This document shows positions 32,270 to 45,896 of a stretch of DNA of 64,000 nucleotides, piece by piece. The first letter of the stretch is position 1. Each line of letters starts with the position of its first letter. Under the pieces are notes generated by a model that saw only the letters and a list, made by a program, of their open reading frames with translations, was not told the DNA's origin and made no database searches. The DNA is from Ariolimax columbianus (lineage: Eukaryota > Mollusca > Gastropoda > Stylommatophora > Arionidae): contig JAVGWX010000007.1 of the NCBI GenBank assembly GCA_036924085.1, positions 76,686,948 through 76,750,947 of the forward strand. Reading direction: 5' to 3'. The position numbers and the translations under genes are program-made.

Positions 32270-33835
32270 TTTCAAACAAACCCCAAAACACCAAAATAAG
32301 TCTTAACGGCAAATACCTACGGCCAAACGACAACCCACACTACCTGGCAGTCACATTTGATCGGCGCATGACATGGAAAAGTCAGATCGAGAGCAACCGA
32401 ATGAGAGCCAGAGAAAGAATGGCAATCATGAGGAAACTTGCCGGCACAAGCTGGGGAGCAGACGAAAGTATACTAAAGAAACTGTACATTGGAAGAGTGA
32501 GACCAGTTCTCGAGTATGGCATTGCGGCATGGACAACAGCTGCAAAGGCGAACTTCGATAAAGTTAGCAAACTCCAAAACCAAGCCATGAGAGTTATAAC
32601 AGGAGGCATGAAGTCAACGCCAATTGTAGAGCTGGAAAATATTACAAAACTGCAATCCATGGCCGACAGAAGAGACTGCAGAGCCCAGCAGCAAGCAGAG
32701 AAACTCAGAAGACTGACTGAACCATCCAATGCATCAGAGACTAACAATTTTAGAAATGGGAAACTAAAGCGGAGAAACTTTGCAGAAATAGCCAAAGCAA
32801 AGATGAACAAAGACCCTATGAACGCACTAACAACACCAAAGCCCATCCCTACTGTACGAAAACCTACCTCGAGGCAGCTTATATTTCCAGAGGTGGTAGA
32901 AAATATACCAGGTATTGGAAACAAAAACAGCCAGACTGAAAAAGAAAGAAGAGATACAACCCCGAGGTACATAACGAAAAACTACCCAAGCATGGACTGG
33001 ACCCATGCATACACCGACGGTTCTGTAACAAACACAACACAGAACGGAGGGGCAGGGGTATTCCTGAGCCTACAAAATGGCATAAAAATAATACTGTCAG
33101 TGGCAACTGGAAAATACACAAGCAATTTCAGAGCGGAGGCAGAGGCACTGAGGGCTGCAGTAGAAGGAATGGTGACAGGTAAAACGAATGAAAGCCAGAT
33201 AGTCCTGTTTACAGATGCCCTGGCCGTAGTCACAGCACTAAAAAGCCAGAAAAATACTGAACTTAATGATTTAAGAGCAGTACTCTGTCAACTATGCCAG
33301 CAGTCCGCACCAAAAAGAGTAGTGGTACAGTGGGGTCCATCCCACTGTAACACCCAAGGCAACGAGGAGGCAGACAGACTGGCAAAAGAAGGTGCAAGAC
33401 TACCACAACCAGATACTAGTGTGACATACGAAGAGTCAAAAAGGCTTATTAGAGCCAGATACATGGCCAAATGGGAAACAGAACATACTGGCTACACAAA
33501 AAACGATGCCAATTACCAGTTGAACAGAAGAGAGCAGGTCGTGGTCTTCAGACTTCGCATTGGCCACAATAGACTGAGCTACCACCTATTCAATAAATTG
33601 AAGATAGGTGGCACTGACGAATGCTCGTGTGGTACCGGGAAAATGACCGCTGAACATTTGATGCAAAACTGCCCGACATACGAGGATCAGAGAAAGCAGA
33701 TGTGGCCATCACCAGTGCCAACACTAGACAAGCTTTATGGCAGTGTCGACAGCCTCAGGTTGATCGCTGCTTTTTTCGAAAAAATACAGGTTGACGTCTG
33801 ACAGCGTACGAAGAAGAAGAAGAAGAAGAAGAAGA
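32270..33835 (+). mobile_element. LINE B copy 3, 5'-truncated, with clean target-site duplication
   Basis: Thirteen bases AGACATTGGAGGC at 32257-32269 and 33836-33848 bracket it inside the satellite field. The truncated frame (32368-33801, 477 codons, no stop) covers the RT thumb, RNase H (AYTDGSVTNTTQ, LFTDALAVVTAL, CNTQGNEEADRLAKEG) and the Cys/His end (CSCGTGKMTAEHLMQNCP). The tail is GAAGAAG repeats. The catalytic FADD box lies upstream of the truncation, so it cannot move itself. The conserved open frame suggests a young copy. Confidence 0.93.
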
Positions 33836-33848
33836 AGACATTGGAGGC

Positions 33849-35640
33849 AAACAGTAACATTAGACATAGTAGCTAAATCGTAACATCAGACATAGCTAAG
33901 TTGTAAAGCTAGACATAGTAACTAATCTGTAACGCTAGACCTTGTAGCTAAGCTGTAACATTAGACATACTAATAAAACTGTAACATCAAACACAGTAGC
34001 TATATTGTAAAATAAGACATAAGAATAAAACTGTAACATTAGACAAAGTAGCGGAACTGTAACATTAGATCCGACAGATACACTTTGGTATTAGTTATAG
34101 CAGCTAAACTATAACACTAGACATGAGAGCTAAATAAGACATAAGAATAAAAGTGTAACATCATACATAGTAGCTATGTTGTAAAATAAGACATGGGAAT
34201 AAAATTGTACCATAAGATACGGTAGCTAAACTATAACATTAGACATGACAGATAAACTTTTATTTTAGACATAGCAGCTAAACTGTAACGTTAGACATTG
34301 ACAACTAAACTGTAACACTAGACATGTCAACTAAACTATGGCACTAGACGTGCCAGCTAAACTGTAACACTAGGCATGACAGTTAAACTAGAATACTAGG
34401 CATGCCAGTTAAACTATGGCACTAGATATAATAGCTAAATTGCAACTCTAGACATATCAACAAACTGTATTACTAGACATTGATAACTAAATTATAACAT
34501 TACACATTGACAGCTAAACTGTAACATTGACAGCTAAATTGAACTATTAGGCATAGCAACATACTGTATCATTGGACAGGGCATCTAAATTGTAACATTA
34601 GAATTTGACACTTAAATTGTAACACTAGACACGCCAGCTAAACTGTAGCACTAGACATTATCAGCTAAACTGTAACATTAGATACGGCAACAAGCTGTAA
34701 CACTAGCCATGGCAACAAACTGTAACACTAGATATGGCAACAAACTGTAACATTAAACATGGTAACAAACTGTAACACTAGACATTGATAGCTAAATTGA
34801 AACACTAGACAGTGATAGCTAAACTATAATACTAGACATTGACAGCTAAACTGTAACACTAGACATGGCAATAAACTGTAACACTAGACATGGCAACAAA
34901 CTGTAACACTAGACATTGACAGCTAAACTGTAACACTAGACATTGACAGCTAAACTGTAACACTAGACATGGCAACAAACTGTAACATTAGACATGGCAA
35001 CAAACTGTAACACTAGACATTTCAACAAACTGTAACACTAGACATGGCAACAAACTGTAACACTAGACATGTCAACAAACTGTAACACTAGACATTGACA
35101 GCTAAACTGTAACACTAGACATGGCAACAAACTGTAACATTAGACATGGCAACAAACTGTAACACTAGACAGTGATAGCTAAACTGTAACACTAGACATG
35201 GCAACAAATTGTAACACTAGACATTGACAGCTAAACTGTAACACTAGACATGGCAACAAACTGTAATACTAGACATTGACAGCTAAACTGTAACACTAGA
35301 CAGTGATAGCTAAACTGTAACACTAGACATGGCAACAAACTGTAACACTAGACATGGCAACAAACTGTAACACTAGACATGGCAACAAACTGTAACACTA
35401 GACAGTGATAGCTAAACTGTAACACTAGACATGGCAACAAACTGTAACACTAGACATGGCAACAAACTGTAACACTAGACAGTGATAGCTAAACTGTAAC
35501 ACTAGACATGGCAACAAACTGTAACACTAGACATGGTAACACACTGTAAAACTAGACATTGACAGCTAAATTGTAATATTAGACATAACAGCCGATCTGT
35601 AACACTAGACACGGCATGTAAATTGTAACACTAGATTTAC
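33849..35640. repeat. Satellite field, right part (25- to 30-bp units)
   Basis: Arrays of AAACTGTAACACTAGACATG, GCAACA interspersed with AAACTGTAACACTAGACATT, GACAGCT. The array is most homogeneous at 34690-35530 and degrades to both sides, as expected for unequal exchange. Confidence 0.95.
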
Positions 35641-36733
35641 TAGTTGTACTGCATCCTTGAACATAGGACATGTAATGCATCAGTAGACATAACATCTTCT
35701 ATGTATCAATGAACGTCACCTACCGTATAGGGCATAGGTTCATCAGACATATCACTAGACGTAGTAGCTGTATCACTCCATATCAACAATTGACATCAAT
35801 GCATTCCCAACAAGTGTTACCTTAAGGGCAGGTTGAACCCCTAAATTTAAAAGTTATCAAATAAGCCCTGGAATCATATCAAACTATTGAATGATCATTA
35901 AGAATGATGTTTCCAGTACAAAATGCCATAGTATTATACTCATGCGACATTAATGGCAAATGATTTATGAGCTATGCCATTTATTTGGTGTGAAGTGATA
36001 CTCTCTTCCTAATTAGTGCTAGAAGCAAATTCTAAAATAAACATTTCTCTTGACAAAAGCAAAACTGTTAGTTCAAACTGGAATTTGAAATACTTAAATG
36101 TATCTTCACCCAAGGTCAAAGCCAATACCATCAGAATAACCACAATAAAACGACCTACATTGAAATGTTAAAATGGTACATGCATGTAATTTAGTGCATT
36201 AAACATGTATAGCGTGACTTTGGGTGTTTATTTCCATTACTGTTGGCCGTTTAGTCATGACAACAATTGTTACTTCCCTTTCCCTTTCGACAGACACAGA
36301 TATTGTACAACATTAGAAAGTAGGACACATCGCACATACTCTCAAGTGTGAGGCATTATACTGACGCCCATAACATCATTGTCAAGTGGGAGACATAGTG
36401 TGTTCACGGCTAGGTAGTAACCTGATGTTTGGACCCACAAAGAGAAGCATTATATAGTCGATACCATGTGTGACTACTGACAGAAACATTCCCGTCTGAC
36501 TAGACACGTGAATCTATCATAATCACCTCTGAGGTGTTTGTTTCCGGGGACGAGAGAGTTTATATAAGACTCACACATAAAGGTATTCTGTTCCTACAGT
36601 TGTCATGCTGTGCTCAGATTAACATTTAATTTTTTAACTCCGACAACGAATGCCTTGCCGAGGTTACAAAGACTTGCCCACTTGGTCCAAAAGGAGACAT
36701 TCAAACAGCGCGATCACCGGCTTTTAACGAATT
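35641..36733. other. No gene recognised
   Basis: AT-rich with no supported feature. A TATA-like element (TATATAAGAC) lies near 36560, but no gene follows that can be supported. Confidence 0.35.
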
Positions 36734-36920
36734 TTGTAACATATAACATAAATGGTATGTACAGGATGTGTTTAATTGTAACATATAACATAAATGTTAT
36801 GTAGAAAATGTGTATATTTGTATCATATAACATAAAATGGTATGTAGAAAATGCGTGTAGTCATATCACATAACATAGATGTTATGTAGTGATTATGTGT
36901 ACTTTAATCACAGAACCTAA
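36734..36920. repeat. 42-bp minisatellite, left block
   Basis: Units GTAACATATAACATAAATGG, TATGTACAGGATGTGTTTAA, TT. The period and the TAAATG-TATGTA core match the array at 38833-39068. Confidence 0.8.
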
Positions 36921-37090
36921 ATGTATTAGTCTTAGTTGTAGTCCACTTGTACTTCTTTAAGGGTGGTTGTGTAGGTCCCAACTCTTGTGCGAGTTGGTGA
37001 TAGCCGGTAGCTGCATTTCTCTGCTGACCGAGCTGGGCTCAAGCAGTGCTGTGTTCTTTGGTTTTGTACAGGTCCCAACTCAGCTTTAGT
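36921..37090 (+). repeat. R6 dispersed repeat (copy 1)
   Basis: Begins TTAGTCTTAGTTGTAGTCCA and has TGTGTAGGTCCCAACTC and GAGCTGGGCTCAAGCAG. Two other copies lie at 43225-43505 (same orientation) and 57425-58335 (opposite). Confidence 0.65.
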
Positions 37091-37800
37091 CGATTCTGTC
37101 TCGGGTAAGGGTTTTCTAGTGGATGGCGAGCTTGTTCGGGTACGGGTTTTCTAGTGGATGGCGAGCTTGTTCGGGTAAGGGTTTTCTAGTGGATGGCGAG
37201 CTTGTTCGGGTAAGGGTTTTCTAGTGGATGGCGAGCTTGTTCGGGTAAGGTTTTCTAGTAGATGGCTAGCTTGTTCCGGTAAGGGTTTTCTAGTGGATGG
37301 CTAGCTTGTTCGGGTAAGGGTTTTCTAGTGGATGGCTAACTTGTTCAGGAACGGGTTTTCTAGTGGATGGCTAGCTTGTTCGGGTAAGGGTTTTCTAGTG
37401 GATGGCGAGCTTGTTCGGGTAAGGGTTTTCTAGTGGATGGCTAACTTGTTCATGAACGGGTTTTCTAGTGGATGGCTAGCTTGTCCGGGTAAGGGTTTTC
37501 TAGTAGATGGCGAGCTTGTTCCGGTATGGACTTTATAGTGGATGGCTGACTTGTTCAGGTACGGGTTTTCTAGTAGATGGCTAGCTTGTCCGGGAACGGG
37601 TTTTCTAGTGGATGACTAGCTTGTCCGGGAACGGGTTTTCTAGTGGATGACTAGCTTGTCCGGGAACGGGTTTTCTAGTGGATGACTAGCTTGTCCGGGA
37701 ACGGATTTTCTAGTGGATGACTAGCTTGTCCGGAAACGGGTTTTCTAGTGGATGACTAGCTTGTCCGGGAACGGGGTTTCTAGTGGATGACTAGCTTGTT
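37091..37800. repeat. 35-bp minisatellite
   Basis: About 20 units of GGTTTTCTAGTGGATGGCGA, GCTTGTTCGGGTAAG with regional variants (GATGACTAGC, CCGGGAACG). It begins inside or next to R6 copy 1. Confidence 0.95.
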
Positions 37801-37849
37801 CGTGTCAGGGTCGCGAATGTTGTAGTGCAGTTCGAGTGGATCTTGCCAC

Positions 37850-38775
37850 CGAGTGCTGGTCGAGACGTGGTGGTGTCTTCCAGAAAATATCCTTTTTGCA
37901 GTTACTGTGCTCTAGCCAGCATACGTCATGTCGCATGCCTACACGGCCGGCCAAGAGATGCGATTGGAGTTGTTAGCATGCTGTAGAACATCATTGACGT
38001 GTGACATTACCCGGATGTTGCCTTTGTGTAAGCACATCTGGTACTATTGCCTAAGCTGACAGGTTCACGAGACGATGCTCAAGCGAGGCATGTGTTTTCC
38101 TTAGCTGGTTCTCCATGGCTTTTGTCAGAGGCCATGTTTAACCTCCATAACATATCGCTGGTAAGACCGCTGAGTCGAATAGGTTTGTTAGTAGTCCTGT
38201 TGTTTTTCGTGGCGTCTACTGTAGTGTTTATCGAGTAGTTGAAGATGGCTCAGTCAACTCCCCGTGCATGGCAATATCAAGGCTTCAGATTTTTTTCATG
38301 TTGAGGAGATGGCCGAGGTAGATATATTCGACTACATCCTCTACCTGTGTTTTTGTTTAGCAGTACGGGACTGGGATCTTCAAAGCGGTTGGGCATAGCT
38401 TAGGTTTTTCTATGTTTATGGTGAGGCCTGCTTTCGTGCCCTCCTCTTTGAAGCGATGTTAGGATCTGTGTCGTTCCAGAGGGTATCTCTGTGATGAGTG
38501 TGATATGGTTGGCAAATCTGACATGGTTGAGTAATCGCCCATCTACTTGTATATCGATGGCATATTCCCTCTAGTAGCAATGTCATGCTGAAAAAAGGTT
38601 GGTCGAGATGGGGTCGCCCTGTCGCCCATCTTTTCCCGTGGCGATAGGTTTGTATTGAGTGGATGGACGCTCGTCATAGCAACATTTCAACATGTCTGAG
38701 AAGTTAGATTCAATTCCCTGCTCTCCCAGAACTTTGCACACAAATTCTGGATTTTACCAGTCAAACTCATTTTTG
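37850..38775 (-). pseudogene. RTE-like LINE reverse transcriptase remnant
   Basis: Right to left the minus strand gives NPEFVCKVLGEQGIESNFSD, KPIATGKDGRQGDPISTNLF (the RQGDPxSxxLF motif), IQVDGRLLNHVRFANHITLI (position of the F-A-D-D box, both Asp lost), and YIYLGHLLNM. Frameshifts and stops are frequent. The family is close to LINE D at 10965. Confidence 0.7.
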
Positions 38776-38832
38776 TAGTCGATGAATGTCAGCACTAACA
38801 CTGTATGATGATGTCCCCTTGCTGCAACTTTT

Positions 38833-39068
38833 GTCAGAGAGCCTAAATGGTATGTATACAATGTGTGTGCATTTGTCAGAGAGCCTAAATGTTATGTATA
38901 TAATGTGTGTGCTTTTGTCAGAGAGCCTAAATGTTATGTATACAATGTGTGTGCATTTGTCAGAGAGCCTAAATGTTATGTACATAATGCGTGTACTTTT
39001 GTCAGAGAACCTAAATTTAATGTATAGAATGTGTGTGCTTTGGTCAGAGAGAGTAAATGGTATGTAGT
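38833..39068. repeat. 42-bp minisatellite, right block
   Basis: About five units of GTCAGAGAGCCTAAATGTTA, TGTATACAATGTGTGTGCAT, TT. Related to 36734-36920. Confidence 0.9.
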
Positions 39069-39102
39069 TATGTTAAGATTTTTTATGAATGATAAGCTAT
39101 GA

Positions 39103-39385
39103 TAAGCACACGTACACACACACACGGATGCGCGCGCGCGTGAACACACACACACTCACGCACACACATGAACAATGCACACATACACAAGTCCACAAAG
39201 GCACCCACTTGTCCACACACACACACACACGTACACACATGCATAGATTCACATGCAGACATACGCAGAAACAATCACACACATATGCACACGTATACAC
39301 GCACATACATATATACACACACGTGCACACACACACACACACACCCACACGCGCGCGCGCGCGCACACACACACAACATGAACGA
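39103..39385. repeat. CA-rich simple sequence with GC-alternating core
   Basis: (CA)n with CGCGCG runs at about 39128-39138 and 39352-39363. The histidine/threonine frames are artefacts. Confidence 0.95.
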
Positions 39386-39888
39386 CTGCAGTGAAATTGA
39401 ACACTGATGACAATTAAATAAAAAAATAAAAAATTACCATTGCAAAAACGTTAACATTTAGTTTTTACAGAAGTACATTTCGACCTATAAAGGTCATTAT
39501 CAAGAAAAACATAAGCGACGTACAAGTAAACAGCGAACTAAACTAAACATCTCAGAATAAATAAAAAATGTCACATGACCGAAAACATTTCACGTGTTTC
39601 AGTCTAGGGTCACTTGTTGACAAACATAGACGCAGTTACATCATATGTGTGTTGTCATATGAGATATTTCTGAGCTTTAGATTTTATACCAAATATCTGT
39701 TTAACTTAATGTTGCAGTTTTCTAATGCACATATTTAATTTACCCTGTCTTTATACAGGCCGGATTAGGTGGAATCGTTGTTACAAGTCTGATAGGGTTC
39801 TAATATGAAAACTACGTTTAACTACTTTGCTATTTTTAGTCTGTTTCTGTTTCTAAGAATCGACGTCACTGAACTCCTGGCATACCTA
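39386..39888. other. No gene recognised
   Basis: AT-rich spacer with no supported feature. Confidence 0.35.
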
Positions 39889-40320
39889 TTGGTGCTCAGT
39901 CTCTCTCAGCAAATGTCGCAGGGTATGGATGCTGATGGTCCCTGTAGCTCGCTGGTTGTACACTCTCTTACTCTGTTCTCTTATGCGCCCTACTCCGCTC
40001 AAACCTCGTTTAAAGTCAAAACTTTGCAGCCTGTGGATTGCTGCTTGATCAGTTACAGTGTCCTGATCTAACAGGCTGTCATCGATTGATTTAACAACGT
40101 CATTCCTATCCATCACTAATGTGCCGATGATGAGAGCTTGCGAAGTCAAGATGCCAGCTCTTTTATTGCCCTGAACCCCAGCATGACCAGGACAGTAGAT
40201 CCATGTCTACCCCTGGAGGTTTGAGGCATCAACAGCTACTATCCACTCGTACCTAAGCTATCCCGTCTGTACCTTCTGAAGTACTGCTTATGCTTCTACC
40301 CCTATGGCTGCCATTGTTAA
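39889..40320 (-). pseudogene. LINE C-type RNase H remnant
   Basis: The minus strand carries SCWGSGQ and DLLSWSCWG (decayed W-x-C-P-G-H-A region in another frame), then LIIGTLVMDRNDVVKSIDDS, RIREQSKRVYNQRATGTISI and HTLRHLLRETEH, collinear with 7000-7275. It ends at the TEH residues. Frames are broken near 40150. Confidence 0.7.
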
Positions 40321-40429
40321 AGAATATTTTCAGTCACACATTAAAAAACGTAATTTGTCTTGTGCGCATCCTCAATAACACAAGCAGTACATAGCCATGT
40401 ACACAGCCGTTGTTAAATGAATGAGCAAG

Positions 40430-40950
40430 TCGAAGTGAAAAAGACAAAATGCATTGGTATGATAAAAGGAAACATTAAACATAGGAGCAGGGAAGTGATA
40501 GATACAACTATATAAAGCATTAGTTAGACCTAGGCTGGAGCATCGCGTTAAGGTGTGGAGTCCGTTTCAAAGAGGGGTTATAAACATGCAGGTAAGGATA
40601 CAAAGAAGAGCGACAAAACTGATGGCGGAATTCTGGAACTATATTTATGAGGATAAACTGAAAACAAAACAAGCATATAACGTCTGAAAAAGGGAAGAAT
40701 TCCAGACGATTTATATACAGGTTTATAAGTAACAAAGGGAAAAGATAGATTTGATTGTAACAAGTTTTTCAAAGTACAACAGGCTACAAGAACAAAAGGG
40801 CCCAGCCACACATTACGTAAAGAAAGGTCCATGTTAAATATTATTACATATTTTTTTAGTTATGAATGCTTGGAATTCATTGCTACGGGACATAGTTGGG
40901 CAGAGTAAATTAATACATTCACAAATAGATTGGTAGCAGTTAGTTATTTT
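40430..40950 (+). pseudogene. CR1/L2-like LINE C-terminal remnant
   Basis: LYKALVRPRLEHRVKVWSPF, QRGVINMQVRIQRRATKLMA, KREEFQTIYIQVYK and NAWNSLLRDIVGQSKLIHSQ follow the usual end of CR1/L2-type pol proteins (LYKxLVRPxLEY..WSP, RVQRRATKL, WNSLP). Stops and frameshifts occur near 40687 and 40835. Confidence 0.75.
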
Positions 40951-41387
40951 TATAAAAAATTAGTAAATTGAATATAAGATACTGGTTGTATATAATCTCT
41001 TCAGAGCCCTCTAAACCAGTACAAAGACGTTGTTAAGTTAATTTGATCACAAACGTCACATCCTAAATCCACATTAAAGACGATTACTACAGAATCACTT
41101 GTTTTCATATGAAGGGGCATTTTCAATTAAAACATTTTCGTTAGCAATTACGTTAATTATAAAACAGTTCTTTTCCGTTGTACTTCAGAACTGTTTATGA
41201 TATCTTCATAATTCTTCCGTTATTTCTCCGAAGTCTTTTCTAATATTGTTGTTGAAATAACAACATTCATATGATACGGGGAAAAAGGGAGCGGGTGTGT
41301 GCTGTTCGTTATAGACATAATATTCAAATGTACATATAAAGGACACATAAATGGTGATGCTTGGAAAGTGAGCCCCATGATGGATCG
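40951..41387. other. Downstream flank of the globin gene
   Basis: Probably includes the 3' untranslated region of the minus-strand globin gene. No canonical poly(A) signal could be identified with confidence. Confidence 0.35.
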
Positions 41388-41552
41388 CTACAGCAGGTGT
41401 AACTTCTTGTTCTTGGCGCGTACATTGTCCATGCCTCCCGACATCTTGCTTGAGATATAATCGTAGAGATGTTTCCATGCAAGCTCTGCCTCCATATTAA
41501 ACCTGTCTCCAAGTCGCATTCTCAACCCATCTCTAATGGCGGGCCATAAAAA
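41388..41552 (-). CDS. Globin exon 3 (helices G-H)
   Basis: The acceptor TTCTTTGCAG precedes FLWPAIRDGLRMRLGDRFNM and AWKHLYDYISSKMSGGMDN, typical of helices G and H. Phase 0 entry; TAG at 41390-41388. Confidence 0.88.
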   Translation of the reverse strand, partial: FLWPAIRDGLRMRLGDRFNMEAELAWKHLYDYISSKMSGGMDNVRAKNKKLHLL

Positions 41553-44500
41553 CTGCAAAGAATTATAACAGAAATATACGTTGTGGATATTGTTAAAATA
41601 TGGTAAAGAAAATATATGACATTTCAAACGGATAAAGTAAAAACCCATTTGTACATAGAGAATATGTTCTCAATACAGGTGAATGAGCTGAGATGGATGG
41701 CATGAGGCATACAGGTGTATTATATAGTTATAGTTTGTTTGAGCGCACGCCTTATTGAATTCACTTAAGCTAAATAGAAGCCAAGTCGGTAACGTCAATG
41801 TCAGGTGAAAGATATTGACCGGTTCCACACCTTTTGCACATGCAATGCATCTGGAACCGGCCTGTGTTACACTAATTTAATTATCGATGCAGGAATGGAC
41901 ATTGTGGATCCTATAGTGGTGAGCTAACTGAGAAGTCTAGAGCATTACACTAAAGTGAGATGGGCTAAAGTCCACCTTCTTCAGTACGTCTCGAAATACA
42001 AGAAATGTCACTAAATTGATCTCCCAGAACCAAGTCAATTGAAACAAAATTGTTGTCCTTACCGGCAACATGTCGGGCTTGACGTTGTAAGCCGAGTGCT
42101 TCTCTCCGAGTGATATGAGCATCTCCGAGAAGTAAGCCGAATCATCAAGGTTCTCTACTGCCTGACCAAGGTTCTTCATCACTAGTGTGGCGTGGCGTTC
42201 TAGTCGAACAGACTCAAACACGAATTCTCCACTCTCGGTCTGAGTCATTAGCCGTCGAAACAGTTTCTTTAAGTCTTTTTCCATTTCAAACAACCTGGAA
42301 TGGAAGACGAATCTTTGTCTTAGATATGGATAGACACACACACACACCAAGATATGCAGACAGGCGTAACGCTGCCAGTAAAGAAATGTATCAACACTTG
42401 CAGCTGGTTTAAACCAGTCTGGAGGAACTCTGCTCACGCAAAACTCGTTGATATAGCAATAAACGTGGCAGGCAGGATATTGTCACGATGCCCACAACCG
42501 GTCACCACTACTAAATTATACCACATAATTAGCATAGCTCCACCTTCCGCCAGAAGAGGCGTGGCTGCTGAAATTAAACGACAGGAAACGACCCTAGATA
42601 CACAATGTTTGGATACCAGGAGCACATCATGACTCAAATCCAGGCCTAGTTTCTTTAAATCAACAAGGCCCATACAGTCAAGCCCTGAAAGTCGTGGCAT
42701 TGAATCCTAGCACGAAATGATACAGGAGCTAGGGGTCGAGCTTCAGGAGGAACCTGCCCCTGGACATCACTCATATAGGAAGGTCTTAAATAAACTTCCA
42801 ACTCGCGTATCACGATATCGGAGGAACATGAACAAATGGGGTCTATCGAACGGTGACTGCGGTGACGAATACGATCCTGATACATATGACAAGAGTGACG
42901 TGTTGAAGGAGAATGACAGGGTAATTCAAGTCACTGACAACTGGATGAACACCATGGGACGTGGTACTTGGACACGAAAAGTAAGTAAGTACTGGTTTAT
43001 AAAGAGTAGAACCACTGCAACTTTATTAGCATGAAGTAAAATGGATCAGCAGAAAGTTGTGCGTGGGTACATCATGTCAAACCATTATTATGAAACTGGC
43101 ATTGCAGATGTTCATATACAGGCTTTTTCTGAATGGTACAGCTACTGTGATCGGACTATGCTTAACTTGGAGGAGAATACTGAATTAAATCAATCGATTT
43201 AAGGTAGAATGAAAGAAGAAGACAAGGTATATCCTAGTCTTAGTCGACCTGCACTTCTACAGATGTGGTTGCACCTGTGCAGGTCCCAGCTCTGGCGTGT
43301 GCTGGATGCAGCGGGGATGAGAATTTCTTGCTTAGCGGGCTAGGCTCGAGCAGCTTATTAATTACTTCGCTGCGTTAAAACACGTGGTGCGGTGGGCGTT
43401 AGTCAATGAGCGAGTTCACCTACATAGACTCAAACACTTGGGCAAAGTAGACCAGCAGTCTGTTAGGCGACATCTATACTCCTCTTAACAAACCACCTAA
43501 CCATGGCCGATGTTATGCTATGTCACACAGTCAACTCCTGTGATATGCTCTCTGTGGGACAGTGGTGCTATTTTTGTCTTGTCAAACATAGAGACCCCCG
43601 GCGAATCGCACGGGGAAATAAGGTATATTATCATTTTAAAAGTTTTCTGATTCAAGAATAAAAGCAGTTGTGTCCCTTGTTGTGTGCTGATGACTTGCAA
43701 TGGCCGCCGTCCATAGTAGAGGATGATGGCAATATATATTTTGTTAGCCCTATTTTTTTAGTAAAGATTAACTGCGCTACTTTTTATCCTCACTCTCTCG
43801 TCTCGTGCCGCTCGACCCCAGTGGCAAGTCAAGGACAAGACGACTAGGGGACGACTACGAGATGCAGGGCACTCCGCATCAAGCACCCGTGTAAAAGACG
43901 GCGGAGTCCGGAGTTAAACCCACACCACCTGATCACGAGGCCGACGAATTAACCTATGCGCCACGGAATCCTACGCTGCTGACTTATGCAACATATTAAC
44001 CTTTTGTTTCTTCGCTCTATGGTCGCGAAGGATCCAAATACATTTCTGGGTTTCTGTCCCAGATGGGGAGGAAAGCCACAGACGGGACCCCGACTGTACA
44101 ATATAGAATCCTCAACAGCTAATCCCTCAAGGAAATTGATTAGTGACAAGGATATGAACAATCCCTTTTTGTGAACGAGTGTTTACAATCAATTGTGTTA
44201 ATTATTATAGGATGTCTTGGACATTATTCTCTGCGATGCTTGTATTCCATTTTCTGAACTAATTTACTGTTAAATGTTTATTCAAGATGATCAGAGTTTT
44301 AATCTGCAGAAACCTTACGCCATATTACAACCTGCCCTTTTATGGTAGAGAACTCTCTGACACATGGACTTGCAAACCACTAAATTCACACAGGACAAGA
44401 GCCAGCTGTTTGTTTTAAATAATGCTTCAGAAACAATGTACGATATAAAATACACGAATAGCAGAGTGAACGATAAAAGGAGACCAAGGTCTAGCCAGGC

Positions 44501-45836
44501 AAAACATGCTGATATACCTTAAAGAGCATCGGTGAAAACGTAAATGTCTTAAATATTATCCGTTTAAAATTACCGCCCCTAAATGTTAACGACGATGTAT
44601 ACATTAGATTGTCTTGCAATTGGCATTATATATATATATATATATGAAATTCACATGGTCCAAGCAGGTTTTAGAAAAGATAGAGGGACCAGGGACCACA
44701 TATTCAATATGGGAAATATCAATGACAAATGTAGAGAGTTTAATGTAGACCTGTACACATGTTTCATTGAATACACCAAGGCCTTCGATACGGTAAAACA
44801 TTAACATCTGTAGAACATCATGAAGGAAATGTGGTTTAATGTGCATATTGTACATCTCATTGAAACATTATACCAAGATCAACGAGCCAATGTCTCGGTA
44901 TCTGGGTAAACATCAGATTGGTCTGCAGTACAAAAGTGAGTAAGACAGGGATGTGCCATCCCACATTATCTAAAAAACGGAATGTATAATGAGAAATGTT
45001 AGAAAAGACAAGAACATTTACAGTTTTGATACATTTACGATTGGCGGGTACAAGATACTAGAGTTACGATACGCAGACGACACAGTGATACTATCAAGAA
45101 GTGCAGAAGGGCTAGAGCAGCTAATTTCAGATGTAAATGGACACAGTAAAGATCAAAACCTGTTTATAAACATAAACAAAACAAAGATAATGACCACCGA
45201 TAAAACACAATGTCAATATAAATTTACAGTAGATGGTGAGGAAATAGATCAAGTCACGCATTTTGAATTTCTGAACTCCAGAATTGACAAAAATGGCGAC
45301 TGCTCGAAAAAAATGAGAAGGAGGATAGCCATGGCAATGTAGAGACTGAACAGCCTGAAGAAATTATGGCAGGTCACGAACAAAACGATAAAGCAAAAGT
45401 CTTGAGAGCTTGTGGTTTTTCTGTGACAGCGTATGGCTGCAGATCATAGAGGATTACCAAAACTTCTGGACAAAGAATGAAATCCTCCGAGTCAAAATGT
45501 TACATAAAGATCCCCAGAATACCATAGGCAGAGAAAACATAAATGTAGACATTCGGCAAGAGTTGAGCATAGAGGAGAACTGGTTTATCAATTCCATTAT
45601 GGCCAGAAAGTGTAAATACTTTGGTCACATTAAGTGACACAACAGTCTCGAGAGAACGGTGATGGAAGGTATGGTGCCAGGAAAAAGAGGAAGGGGTAGA
45701 CCAAGAAGACAATGGCACCACGATATCCAGGAATGCCTGAGTATTACTGTGGCGGAGGCTGGAGTTTTGTAAAGGGAAACAGTTTCTTTCAGATAGACTG
45801 TGTTGGGAGCAACGTTCTATAAAGGACAGGCTACAT

Positions 45837-45896
<60 letters not shown>

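Noticed and set aside
36540..36600. Promoter with TATATAAGAC near 36560
   Set aside because: No splice-supported coding exon follows. The downstream frame lies in the 42-bp satellite.
39089..39407. Histidine/threonine and valine/cysteine-rich frames
   Set aside because: They are readings of the CA/GT-rich simple sequence on the two strands.
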